Position numbers and translations under genes: made by a program. Under the pieces are notes generated by a model, which saw nothing but the letters and a program-made list of their open reading frames with translations, was not told the origin of the DNA and did not search any database. A DNA stretch of 64,000 nucleotides from CAVWXT01 sp963759115 (GTDB taxonomy: Bacteria > Planctomycetota > Planctomycetia > Pirellulales > Thermoguttaceae): the NCBI GenBank assembly GCA_963759115.1, contig CAVWXT010000004.1, positions 124,001-188,000 on the forward strand, in the 5' to 3' direction. Shown here piece by piece: positions 48,214 to 58,120 of the stretch. The first letter of the stretch is position 1. Every line of letters begins with the position of its first letter.

Positions 48214-49287
48214 ATGTCTTCCCTCCGCCCTCTCCGCTACGTCTGTTACGCCTTGACACTGGCCGCCCTGGGGGCAGGGACCGGCTGCCAAGCCCTGCAA
48301 CGTCAGCCGAACATGCACGCGGCGGCCGACACGCCGGTCCGCGCCCATGCCGCGCCGCCGCGCGAACTCTGCAAGGTCGTGCTGCCCACCTACGTCATCG
48401 AGCCGCCCGACGTGCTGCTGATCGACGCCATCCACGTCGTGCCGAAGCCTCCGTATCATCTGCGGACCCTGGATATGCTCTCCATCCAGGTGCAAGGGAC
48501 GCTGCCCGACGCCCCCATCGCCGGCGTGTACTCGGTCGAGCCGGGCGGACTGGTCAAGCTGGGTGTACGCTACGGATCGGTCCAGGTCGGCAGTCTGACC
48601 GTGGAAGAGGCCGAGGCGGCCATCAACAAGCACCTGGCGGCCTATCTGAAAGAGCCCGTGGTCTCGGTCACGCTGGCCGACACCGCGGCCAAGCAGCAGA
48701 TCGCCGGCCAGCACCTCGTGGGTCCCGACGGCACCGTGACCATGGGCAGCTACGGCAGCGTGCCGGTGGTGGGCATGACCATCGCCCAGGCCAAGATGGC
48801 CCTGGAGCAATACCTCTCGCAGTACCTGGAGAATCCGGAAATCTCCCTGGACGTGTTCGCCTACAACAGCAAGGTCTATTACATCGTGACGCAGGGGGCC
48901 GGCCTGGGCGACGGCGTCTATCGCTTCCCCATCACCGGCAACGAGACGGTGCTGGACGCCATTTCGCAGATCAACGGCCTGGGGCAGGTCTCCTCGACGC
49001 GGATTTGGATCGCCCGGCCCACCGACGAGCCGGGCCAGGTGCAGGTGCTGCCGGTGCGGTGGGAAGACATCACCGCCCAGGCCTCGGCCGGCACGAACTA
49101 CCAGATCCTGCCCGGCGATCGCGTGTTCGTCGCCGAGGACAAGCTGATTGCCTTCGACACGGGCCTGTCGAAGGTCACCGCCCCGCTGGAGCGGCTCATG
49201 GGCTTCTCGCTCTTAGGTGTGGGCACCGCCACGAGATTTTCCGGGCACGTATTGTCGGGAGGCGGAAACCCGCAGGGGAATTTCTGA
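48214..49287 (+). CDS. Wza-type polysaccharide export lipoprotein
   Basis: 357 residues. A lipoprotein signal with lipobox LGAGTGC starts at the ATG 48214 (AGGA six bases upstream). The polysaccharide biosynthesis/export domain reads YVIEPPDVLLIDAIHVVPKP, YSVEPGGLVKLGVRYGSVQV and EEAEAAINKHLAAYLKEPVV. The SLBB-type domains contain VYRFPITGNETVLDAISQIN. It would form the outer-membrane channel for exopolysaccharide. The chain-length and polymerase partners are not in the window. Intact. Confidence 0.85.
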   Translation: MSSLRPLRYVCYALTLAALGAGTGCQALQRQPNMHAAADTPVRAHAAPPRELCKVVLPTYVIEPPDVLLIDAIHVVPKPPYHLRTLDMLSIQVQGTLPDAPIAGVYSVEPGGLVKLGVRYGSVQVGSLTVEEAEAAINKHLAAYLKEPVVSVTLADTAAKQQIAGQHLVGPDGTVTMGSYGSVPVVGMTIAQAKMALEQYLSQYLENPEISLDVFAYNSKVYYIVTQGAGLGDGVYRFPITGNETVLDAISQINGLGQVSSTRIWIARPTDEPGQVQVLPVRWEDITAQASAGTNYQILPGDRVFVAEDKLIAFDTGLSKVTAPLERLMGFSLLGVGTATRFSGHVLSGGGNPQGNF

Positions 49288-49352
49288 GCTAGTGGTCTGA
49301 CACAGATAAGCGTAGGGGTAGCTACGTCTGTAACCTTCCTAAAGCGGCTGCC

Positions 49353-50083
49353 ATGATCCGGCACAACACCAACAGCAGAACCGTTCGGGCATCGGCATCG
49401 CGTTGCTGCTGATCGCCAGTCTGGCCGCTGGCGGTTGTGCCTACCGGGACGGCCTGAAGAGCCTAGCCCGCCCCAGTGATTTTTTCTCCTGCACGCAGCA
49501 GCGACAGGAGTGCCGCGTGACGCCGTGCGATCCTTGTTACGGATTCCATCCGACCTGTTGGCACAGTTGGTCGGAGTATTGCGCGGGCCTGCCGCCCGGC
49601 GGCGCAGGGGCGGGCACGAACGCGTCGCCGTCGGGTTTGGAACTGGTTCCCACGCCGGCCCAGGAACCGCGTGTGCTCAACTTGCCTCCACCGCCGCAGG
49701 AAGGGCCGTCGGCGGCGAAACTACGGGCCGCGCCGCCATTGCCGGAAGACAGTTTGCAGGCCCCGATGCCGGACAAGCCCGACGCGCCGCCGAAGGAGGA
49801 TGCCAAGACGGACCAACCGCACGCCCTCCGCGGGGCCGCGCTACGGCGAGGTACGGTTGCCAGTGTCAGGCAAGTTCCAGAGAGCGGCGACGTGGCCGGA
49901 TCGCGGGAGTTGGCCGCGTTGCGGCGGTCGATCTCGCCCCCCGCGCCGCGGGCCTCGCTGCCGGGAGTCCCCGGCGGTGCGAGTCTGGCCGATGCGCGAC
50001 GCCCGCGCGACACCGGCGGCGCCGATCCCGACGTCCGCGGCGTGGCGGCCTTCTTCGGATGGAATGGCGTCGATCCCAAGTAG
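49353..50083 (+). CDS. Pro-rich lipoprotein (start uncertain)
   Basis: About 240 residues with a lipobox IASLAAGGC. The mature part has a Cys-rich start (CTQQRQECRVTPCDPCYGFH) and a Pro/Ala-rich body. The first possible ATG (49353, MIRHNTN) is in another frame, and the hydrophobic leader GIGIALLLIASL is reached only after a one-base shift near 49375; otherwise a TTG at 49403 is the start. Its TAG stop at 50081 is the first codon of MITE copy 3. It lies 65 bp after the Wza gene and may be co-transcribed. Confidence 0.55.
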
Positions 50084-50196
50084 TCTGACATACATAAGAT
50101 GTCGGGTGGGGTGCCACGGGCAGCTTGTCTGCCCGTGACTCATGCACGGGCAGACAAGCTGCCCGTGGCACCCGACAATTTCGGAGTGTCAGACTC
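50081..50196. repeat. 116-bp MITE-like element, copy 3
   Basis: Ends TAGTCTGACA and TGTCAGACTC, the same length as copies 1 and 2. Its left terminal TAG is the stop codon of the lipoprotein gene, and its right end abuts the stop region of the minus-strand GH42-like gene. The 26-bp core palindrome is well conserved. Confidence 0.85.
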
Positions 50197-52530
50197 CTAG
50201 CTGCTAACGACCACTTCGTGGTCCACGAGCGATTTGATCTCGAAGCGGAGCCAGCCGTCCTCCACGGCGGGCTGCTTCTCTTGGCGGGAAACGAGCATTC
50301 GCAGTTTGCCCACGCGGACACCGTCGGGCACTCGCACCTTGACTTGCAGCGGGCCGACGGGGATGAGTTCGTGAACCGGAGCACGCCACGTCCCGGCACT
50401 GGTCAAGTTCACCAGGTGCAGGATGATGCGCCCGGCTGCGTGTAGAGATGGCAGTCGATCAGGCCCGGGCCATCGACCGCCAGCGGGACGTCGTCCTTGG
50501 CAGCCCAGCGAACGAGATTGGCCAGCAGGTTGCCGTGGTCGGGCAGGTTGTCGCGGGCGAAGCGGCGGTCGAGATCGGCCGGCAGGAAGGCCACGCGGCC
50601 GCGGTTGCCGGGCGATCCGCCCTCACCCCCGGCCCCGCTCCCGGAGCGGGCGAGGGGAGTCTCTCCTGACAACTCTCTCACGATCAGGCCGGGGATGTTG
50701 GTGCGCGGTTGCCGCATCCAGGCCGTTTCGGGCGGATAGATGGGGAACGAGGGAATGAACGTCATGAGCACGGTCGCCTCGTCGTCGACCGCGAGCGGTT
50801 CCAGTTCGCCGCCGAACGCAAGGATGTCGGTCTCGTCGAAGCCGCGCAGGATGGGGTGCCGCTGGCCGGCGATCGCGGGCTCATCGCCCAGTTCGGGACC
50901 ATAGACCCGCGAACGCAGTTCGGGCGTAAGGCGCAGATAAGTGTGATGCGTCTCACCGAGCCGCTTTCGCCGCGCCGTCTCGGGTGTCTGGGATTGAAGC
51001 TTGATAACGTGGGCGCCGAAGAGGTCGGCCAGCGCAAAATCCTCGCGGCGATCACCCCACGGATCGCACAGGCTGCTCTCGCCCGTCGCGATCAGGCCGC
51101 CGCCGCGCCCGACGAACCGCCGCACCGCTGCCACCTGGCTTTCCGACATGGTGGCCAGGTTCGGCAGGATCAACAGTGAGAGACTCGGGCCGTCGCGATC
51201 GACGTGATCGGCCTGCACCGGCAGATAAGGGATTCTCGCCCGCACGAGCGCCTGGGTGATGCCGCGGAGCGGAAGCTCGACCAGTTCCTCGGCACTATCC
51301 TGGCCGTAGAAGTCGGTGTTCGTCTGCGACCACAGCACGCCCACGGTGGCCACCGGCCGGCGATTCACCAAGAACTCTTCGTTGGCCTTGTGCCAGCGGC
51401 AGATGGGCTCGGCCGTGCGATACATGCGGCGGTCTTCGTGGTAGGCGGCGATGTGGTGCCACCACGGTTGCAGCCCGCCGGCAAAGCCGTCGAGCATCCA
51501 CATGCGGGCCTCGGGCTCCGGCTTGCTGGCCAAGCGAAACGTCGGCCGGCCCATCTGATACATGGCCATGCTATCCGGGATGAGCTTATCCCAGCCCAGC
51601 AGTCCGTGGATGAGTTTGCCGGTCGCGCCGTTGTGTTGGAAGCCGGTCGCGTCGGTGCGCGATTGGTGGTCGAGCATGATGATCTCGGCCCGGGCGCAGA
51701 TTTCCTTGTAGTCGCGGAAGCTGTTGCACTGGCCGGTGATCGAGCCGCTGTTCATGCCGATCCAGAGGCAATCCGGCCCGCCCGCGGCCTTGGTGGTGCG
51801 ATTGTTCAGGTCCCAGATTTCCAGGCGGCGGGCGTAGCTCCAGCGAATCCATTGGCGGTAGGCCGGATCGCGCCAGTTGTGTTCCTCGGGAAGCGGCTTG
51901 CCGCTGTGCTCGCGGAAACGCCGTGCGCAGTTCTCGCAATGGCAAATGCTGCCGCGGCCCAGTCCGCTCCAGCTATTGTCGGTGAGACCCTTCGGGATGC
52001 GTGCGCTCGATGATCTCGCGGAGGACCTCGGGCAGATACTCTTCGTAGTAGGGGCCGTTGACGCAGGCGACGTAAAGCTCGCCGGCCCGGAACGGCTTGC
52101 CGGCGGCATCGACGGCGAACCAGTCGGGGTGCGCCCGGTAGAAGGGCTCGGCGGCGCGGCTGGAATCCATGCGGGCCAGCACCATGAGGCCGTCTTCATG
52201 CGCGGCCTTGGCCAGTTCGCCATAAAGGTCGCGGTCGCCGAGGGCTTCCGGCCGGCGGTGCAGCGGGAACTTACTGGGATAATAGGCGAAGATTCCGCCC
52301 GCGTTGATGATGACGCCTTGCGTCTGGGTCCACTTCCAGTGCTGCCGCCACCAGGCGATGTCGTAGCGGGCCGGGTCGACCTCGGTAATGTTGGTCTGGC
52401 CCCAGCGGTACGTGCGGCGATACCAGGGAAGCTTCGGGGGCTGGTCCGCAGCGGCGGCTGCAAGCGGGCCCTCGCAGGCCATCGCCGCCGCCAGGGCGGC
52501 CGTCGTTTTGAGGAAATCCCGCCGGGCCAT
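50197..52530 (-). CDS. Tat-exported GH42-like protein with beta-galactosidase trimerisation domain (two frameshifts)
   Basis: About 777 residues starting MARRDFLKTTAALAAAMA, a twin-arginine leader. The (beta/alpha)8 part reads VIINAGGIFAYYPSKFPLH, DGLMVLARMDSSRAAEPF and CHCENCARRFREHSGKPLPE; the later PSLSLLILPNLATMSESQ and RRFVGRGGGLIATGESSL match the GH42 trimerisation domain. Frames change near 51990 and 50420. A GC-rich palindrome is inserted in frame at about 50625-50660. It is a paralogue of the next gene; the substrate is unknown. Confidence 0.73.
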
Positions 52531-52598
52531 GTTTACCTTTGAAAGCTCGTTGTTCACGGCTGGTCCTGTTTGTGGCGTGTTGGGTTGCTGTGAAACGC

Positions 52599-52667
52599 TT
52601 GAACAGGAGGCAACAGAGGGAACTGAGATCGGTTAATCCTCCGTTTCCTCTGTTTCCTCATGTTCAA
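52599..52667. repeat. imperfect inverted repeat between the two GH42-like genes
   Basis: TTGAACAGGAGGCAACAGAGGG on the left pairs with CCTCTGTTTCCTCATGTTCAA on the right with a few mismatches. It is in the 185-bp gap between the paralogues. Confidence 0.55.
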
Positions 52668-52716
52668 ATTGCCTCATGATCGATTGCGGCTACGCCGCGC
52701 TACGCTGAAGCATCGC

Positions 52717-55014
52717 CTACGGTTGCAGGTCGATCGCCACGATTTCGTGATCCAAGATCGAAGACACGGTGACCGTCAGATCGCGGCCGTCCTGCGCAGC
52801 CAGCAGCGACTGCTCGGCCACCAGCAGGTGTACACCCTTCGTCATGGCGCCCTCCGGCAAACGCAGCCGCACCGCTTGCGGCCCAATCGGGATCAACTCC
52901 CGCGTCGGGCCCTTCATCATCATGGGATTGGTGAGGTTCACGAGGTGGACCGTCATCGAGTCGGGCTGACGCCAGACCGTCACGTCGAGCACGCCGGGCC
53001 CCGTCACTTGAACCAGCGGCGCCTCGCCGGTCGCCCAGTTGACGGCGTTCCGCAGCAGCTTGCCGTGGTCCACGCAGAGCACCTCCCAAAAGGTGCGGTC
53101 GAGGTCGAAGGGGAAATAAACGACGCGGCCTTGCGGAAAAAGGGCGACAGGCCCCGTTTGCCGCACAGCGGCCCCTTGGGTGCTTCGCACAAACGGGGCC
53201 TGTCCCCCTTTTTCCGCTCCCATCTCGCGCAGAAACACCTGCGGAACGTCGGTCTTGGGAACACGCGGATAGACCTTTTCCATGGGCAGATCGGGATACG
53301 AAGGGATTAGCGTGAGCGGCGGGTGTGCGAAGGTTTCGCGTGCCTCGACCTCCAGCCGCCGGACGCCGTTGATGATGCGCGGGGCATCTTCAAGGCCGGC
53401 CAGCAAGGGGTGGCGCTTGCCCGTGCTCGGATCCGTTTCCAATCGCAGGTACGAGTTTTGCATCGGGCCTTCGGTGCGGCCCGCGAAAGACACGCCGAAC
53501 AGGTCGGCCAGGCCGAAGTTTTTCCGTTTCACGCCGTCCTGGTCGTAGAGCGAAGTCTCGTAGGTGGCCACGAGGCTGCCGCCGCGGCGGACGTGGCTGC
53601 GGAGTTGTTCGCACTGCGCATCGGAGAGGGCCGCGATGTTCGGCAGGATCAGCGTCTTGAATCCGTCCAAGTGGCCGGCGTCGAGCAATTGGTCGTGGAC
53701 CATCTCGAAGGGGATGCGGGCCTCGATCAGGGCCTGATACCAGCCCAACGTGTGATCCTCGACCTTCTCGTGGGCGCGGTCGCCGCCGTAGAACCAGCCG
53801 GTCTGCTGCGAATACACCAGCCCCACGCGGGCCACCGGCACCTGTTGGCGCAGATACTTTTCCATGCGGTGGTGCCGCGTATAGATGTCTTCGACAGTCT
53901 TGAGCCAGCGGGGGTCGTGCAGCGTGCCGGAGAACTTGGTGAACCACGGCCGCAGGCCGTTGGCCACGCCCTCGGCAACCCAGAGGCGGACCTCGGCCTC
54001 GTTCTGCACGGAGTCTTTCCAGCGGTACTGCTCTTCCAGCCCGACGCTGAAGATGCCGACGATCGGCTTCCGGCCCATGGTCGAACGATACTCTTTGCCG
54101 TTCTTGCCATTGAGCCAGACCGGGGCCAAGCCCCGCCGCGATTGGCGGTCGGCGATGAGCATCGGAGCGAACTGGCCGATGGCTTTCATGTCGAGCGAGC
54201 TCATGGCGCCTCCGCCCGTGTTGGGAATGACGCAGGCGTCGGGCCGAATCTTGCGGACCTCGGCGTCCCACAGCCGCCACAAGTCGAAGAGCCGTTGCTG
54301 CCGCCAGAAAATATAAGCGTGGCGGGCCGGGTCTTGCGGGTTGGCCGTGCGCGGAAGCTCATGGCCGGTCGCCGCCTTGAAGTTCTCACGGCAATGGTCG
54401 CAATAGCACATCCCGGAGCCGTCCCAGCGATTGATGAAGATGCCGTCGACCGGATAGAGCGAGACGATTTCCTTGGTGACTTCGGTCATGAACCCGAAGT
54501 TGTACGGGCCCGAGGCGGAGGTGACCCACATCTCGGGCGAGGCCCAGTGCCGGCGTTTCTTGCCGTCGGCCCCCACGGCAATCCACTCGGGATGAGCTTG
54601 GCAGACGTCGTCGTAAGTCGCGTGTGGATCGGTGCGGGCGATGACGACCATGCCCAACTTGCGGCAGCCGGCCACCAGATCGCCGAACGGATCGCTCTCG
54701 GCAAGCCACTGGCTGCGATGGTGCAAGGCGATCTTCGTCGGATAGTAGGCCACGCAGCCGCCGGCGCTCAGGCAGACGGCATCGGAGTGCGTGCGCTCAA
54801 AGTAGTCGAGCCAGAACTTCAGGTCGAACTTGCCGGGGTTGTCCTCGACCAGGGTGAGCTGCGCCCAGCGCATCGGCCGGTCGATCCAGGTGGGGGCCTT
54901 TGTCGGCCCTTCCGCCGCTGACGCCGCAACAAGATCGCCGATAGCAGCTACCCCGCCGGCGAGGGCCGTGCTTTGGAGGAATGCTCTGCGCGAGATCGCA
55001 TGTTTCGCGTTCAT
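52717..55014 (-). CDS. Tat-exported GH42-like protein, paralogue of the preceding gene
   Basis: 765 residues beginning MNAKHAISRRAFLQSTALAG, a twin-arginine leader. The catalytic-domain text is CLSAGGCVAYYPTKIALHHR, LGMVVIARTDPHATYDDVCQ and CYCDHCRENFKAATGHELPR; a trimerisation domain (FKTLILPNIAALSDAQCEQL, HVRRGGSLVATYETSLYD) and a beta-domain ending LDHEIVAIDLQP follow. AGGAGG about 12 bases before the ATG supports the start. A 28-bp-armed palindrome (53133-53217) is in frame and encodes EKGGQAPFVRS...QTGPVAL. Intact; substrate unknown. Confidence 0.78.
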   Translation of the reverse strand: MNAKHAISRRAFLQSTALAGGVAAIGDLVAASAAEGPTKAPTWIDRPMRWAQLTLVEDNPGKFDLKFWLDYFERTHSDAVCLSAGGCVAYYPTKIALHHRSQWLAESDPFGDLVAGCRKLGMVVIARTDPHATYDDVCQAHPEWIAVGADGKKRRHWASPEMWVTSASGPYNFGFMTEVTKEIVSLYPVDGIFINRWDGSGMCYCDHCRENFKAATGHELPRTANPQDPARHAYIFWRQQRLFDLWRLWDAEVRKIRPDACVIPNTGGGAMSSLDMKAIGQFAPMLIADRQSRRGLAPVWLNGKNGKEYRSTMGRKPIVGIFSVGLEEQYRWKDSVQNEAEVRLWVAEGVANGLRPWFTKFSGTLHDPRWLKTVEDIYTRHHRMEKYLRQQVPVARVGLVYSQQTGWFYGGDRAHEKVEDHTLGWYQALIEARIPFEMVHDQLLDAGHLDGFKTLILPNIAALSDAQCEQLRSHVRRGGSLVATYETSLYDQDGVKRKNFGLADLFGVSFAGRTEGPMQNSYLRLETDPSTGKRHPLLAGLEDAPRIINGVRRLEVEARETFAHPPLTLIPSYPDLPMEKVYPRVPKTDVPQVFLREMGAEKGGQAPFVRSTQGAAVRQTGPVALFPQGRVVYFPFDLDRTFWEVLCVDHGKLLRNAVNWATGEAPLVQVTGPGVLDVTVWRQPDSMTVHLVNLTNPMMMKGPTRELIPIGPQAVRLRLPEGAMTKGVHLLVAEQSLLAAQDGRDLTVTVSSILDHEIVAIDLQP
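53133..53217. repeat. in-frame palindrome inside the GH42-like gene
   Basis: 28-base arms GCGGAAAAAGGGCGACAGGC... and complement differ at one base, with a 29-bp loop. The insertion keeps the frame and lies before the conserved GRVVYFPFDLDRTF block, the same place at which its paralogue carries a different palindrome (about 50625-50660). Confidence 0.8.
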
Positions 55015-55410
55015 GGCTGCGGTGGTCCTCCTGCAAGTGGTTTCCCAATTCTCCTCGCTCGGCTCGCCGCCTGCAAGTGTTCGATGTGTCGCCTTGGGCG
55101 CCAGGGCGGTTCTCATTGGCACGCGGACGTGGTGCGGACCGCTATTTGGGGTGGCCGCCGGCCTGCACACCGGCAAAGTCGCCGTTGGGAAATCCAAGAT
55201 TGGCCTTCGAGGGAAGCGTTGCGATTCGAGGAGACTGGACTACAATGATGACGCCTACCGCAAACACCCATGCCCGCCTTCACCGAACGACAACGGACGC
55301 TCACGGTGGCGATGATGATCCACCACACAGACACGGATCTCACCTTTCCTCGTGACGTTCCTCTTGAGTCCGCCTGCCCGCGCAATCTGACAACCTGATG
55401 GAGGTGACCG
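55015..55410. other. intergenic region between divergent genes
   Basis: About 400 bp between the leaders of two divergent Tat-exported proteins. The ribosome sites are at the two ends (AGGAGG for 55014, GGAGGTGA for 55411). No open frame has a recognisable family or ribosome site; promoters for both genes should lie here. Confidence 0.4.
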
Positions 55411-56947
55411 ATGCCGTCTGACATGAATCGCCGCAACTTCCTGAGAACTGCGTCGGCGGCTGCCGCCGCCGTTACGATCGTTCCCCGACAAGTGTTGGGG
55501 GGGCCCGGTTTCGTCGCTCCCAGCGAGAAGATTACGCTGGCCCACATCGGTTTTGGCTCGCAATCGATCCGGGAGGTCGGCGCGATACTGGCACAGCCCG
55601 AGGTGCAGATCGTGGCCGTCTGCGACACGGAGAAGGACGGCAAACAATACGTGGAATGGCACAAAGGCCAGCTTCGCGAGGTCATCCGGAAACTCATTGA
55701 CAGTCCTCGCTGGAGAGAAGGCGTCGACTATGCCCCCGGCGGCCGCGACGTGGGCAAGGAGGTTGTCGAGACCTACTACGCCAAGCAGCGCGGGGCCGAC
55801 AAGTACAAGGGCTGCGCCACCTACGTCGATTACCGCGAGTTGCTGGAGAAGGAGCACGTCGACGCGGTCAAGATCATGACGCCCGATCATACCCACGCCT
55901 GCATTGCGATGGCGGCGATGAAGAAGGGCAAGCACGTGATCGTTCACAAGCCGCTGGCCAACCGCGTTGCCGAGGCCCGGCTGGTAATCGAGACGGCCCG
56001 GCAGACGAAGGTCGGCACGCATTTTCTGCCGGCCACCGACGGGGCCCGCGTGCGGCCGGCGCTGCAAATGATCGAGGACGGCGCGATCGGCGCTGCGGGA
56101 GTTGCACAACTGGTCGTCCCGGCCGATGTGGCCCCAGTTCCCCGAGCTTCCCACCGACACGCCGCCGATCCCCAAGGATTTTGACTGGACGTTGTGGCTT
56201 GGCCCGTCGTTGGATCGCCCGTATCATCCCAACTATACGCATACGAACTTCCGCGGCTGGTACGAATTCGGCGGCGGGTCGATCGCCGACATGGGCCATT
56301 ACAGTCTCTGGCCGATCTTCGTGGCCCTCAATCTGGATTCGCCGATCAGCGTGGAATCGACGCCGACCCACGTCTACGCCGTCAAGGATGGCGTGAGTGG
56401 CCCGATCAAGAACGATTATTCGTTCCCGGTCGCCTGCACCATTCGCGCCCGGTTTGCCGCCAAGGGAAGCCGGGGGCCGCTGGACATCTTCTGGTACGAC
56501 GGGGGCATCAGGCCGGCGGCGCCCGAGGAACTGATGGCGGAGAACAAGGAACTGCAGGTCGAAGGCATGATGTTCGTGGGCGACAAGGGAAAAATCCTCG
56601 GCGGGTTCTACGGCGACAAGCCGCAGCTTCTGCCCGAGACCAAGATGCAGGCCTACGAGGCGGCGAAGAGCCGGCCGGCCGCGGCTTCTTCGGCCGAGGG
56701 CGGCCGCGGCCGCGGCGGCAGTCGCGAGGCGGCCTGGGTTCAGGCTTTCAAGGGCGGGCCGGCGACCTATGGCAATTTCCTGCTGGGCGGCCCGATCTCG
56801 GACATGGTCAACCTGGCCGCCGTCTCGCTGCGTCTCGGCGGCAAGCGATTGCTCTGGGACGCCGCCAACGCGACCATCACGAACACGCCGGATGCCAATA
56901 AGTTCCTGACGCGCGAATATCGCAAGGGCTGGGAACTCAAAGGTTGA
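55411..56947 (+). CDS. Tat-exported Gfo/Idh/MocA oxidoreductase (one frameshift)
   Basis: About 511 residues. A twin-arginine leader (MNRRNFLRTASAAAAAVTIV) is followed by the cofactor loop AHIGFGSQSIREVG, the DHTHACIAMAAMKKGKHVIV block and the HKPLA family signature (usually EKPLA). The frame shifts near 56095 and continues WSSRPMWPQFPELPTDTPPI and FRGWYEFGGGSIADMGHYSL. A low-complexity RPAAASSAEGGRGRGG loop follows. GGAGGTGA five bases before the ATG is a strong ribosome site. It probably oxidises a sugar outside the cytoplasm or is loaded with cofactor before export. Confidence 0.82.
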
Positions 56948-56956
56948 GACGCTACG

Positions 56957-57074
56957 CGTTCCCTGGTTCCCACGCTCCGCGTGGGAACCGGCCGTTGCCG
57001 ACGCTCTGCGTCGGTGGTGGCGACGCGGAGCGTCGCGGAGGGTGCGTTCCCACGGAGGACCGTGGGAACGAGGG
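56957..57074. repeat. pair of GGTTCCCACG palindromes
   Basis: GTTCCCACGCTCCGCGTGGGAAC near the left and CGTTCCCACGGAGGACCGTG near the right are related hairpins, with GACGCTCTGCGTC and GACGCGGAGCGTC between them. They fill the gap before the isomerase gene. Confidence 0.65.
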
Positions 57075-57122
57075 TTTTAAGCGGCAGAGTCCCACAGACA
57101 ATCACGCACACCGGAGACATCC

Positions 57123-58120
57123 ATGAATTCCATCAACCGCCGCCATTTCTTGGGCGGAACACTGACGGCAACGGCGGCTGCGGCCGCTTCCACGCTGACC
57201 GGCCAGCCCGCCTTGGCCCAATCGCCCGCTCCGAGCGCAAAGGCTTCCGGCCTGGTGTCCTCGAAGGTCTCGATCCTGTCCTACTCGTTCCTGGGACTGT
57301 TCAAGGCCGGCATGATGGACGTGTTCGGCTACCTGGAGAGCTGCAAGTACCGCTACAATCTGGCGCGGCCAACATCTGGAACGGTTTTCTCACGAGCACG
57401 AACGAGGATTACCTGAAAAAGGTCCGAGAGGCGCTCGATGAGCGCGAGCTGGTGCTGGCCTGCTTGACGTGCGACGGCTGCCACATTTGGGACCCCGATC
57501 CGGAGATGCGCCAGAAATACTACGCCAGCGCCATGGCGCACCTGAAAGCCGCCAAGGTCCTGGGGGCCCAGTTCGTGCGGATCGACGCCGGCGGGCCCAG
57601 GGGCGTCGACCGCGACTCGCCCGCCGCCAGAGTGTGGACCGACGAAATGTTCGAGGGCATTGTGAAGCGCTACCAGGAATACGCCCAATATGCCCATGAC
57701 AACGGCTTCAAGATGGGCCCTGAGAATCATCAGGGGCCGGAAGGCTACTGGCCCAACATGCAGAAGCTCTTCAAGGCCATGAACAAGCAACCCGGCTTCG
57801 GGCTCTCCGTCCACATGTCGCAATGGCAGGGCACGCCGGAAGAGAAAGACCTGGCCGACAAGGAATCGGCCCCCTTGGTGGAATCCGTCCATTTCGACTA
57901 CCGAACCTGCGAGAGCCGGCTCGTGGAGAAGATGAATCTCTTGCGGGACGCCGGTTACAAGGGCTACTGGATCGTGGAGCATCACGGCGGAACGAACGAA
58001 TACGCCGAGGTGGGCGTTCAAGTGGCCCACGTGCGGGCCGTGCTGGAAAGCTGGCGGACGGGCGGAACCGGCGAGCCGGCGCGGATGACACGGCCGCCCC
58101 GACCAACCGGTAAGCCATGA
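57123..58120 (+). CDS. Tat-exported sugar phosphate isomerase/epimerase-like (one frameshift)
   Basis: About 332 residues, beginning MNSINRRHFLGGTLTATAAA, a twin-arginine leader. The xylose-isomerase-like TIM barrel has LVSSKVSILSYSFLGLFKAG, LACLTCDGCHIWDPDPEMRQ, VRIDAGGPRGVDRDSPA, MGPENHQGPEGYWPN (Glu/His metal ligands), VHFDYRTCESRLVEKM and WIVEHHGGTNEYAEVG. A base is missing near 57361. The ATGA at 58117 couples it to the DUF5009 gene. Substrate is not determined. Confidence 0.8.
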
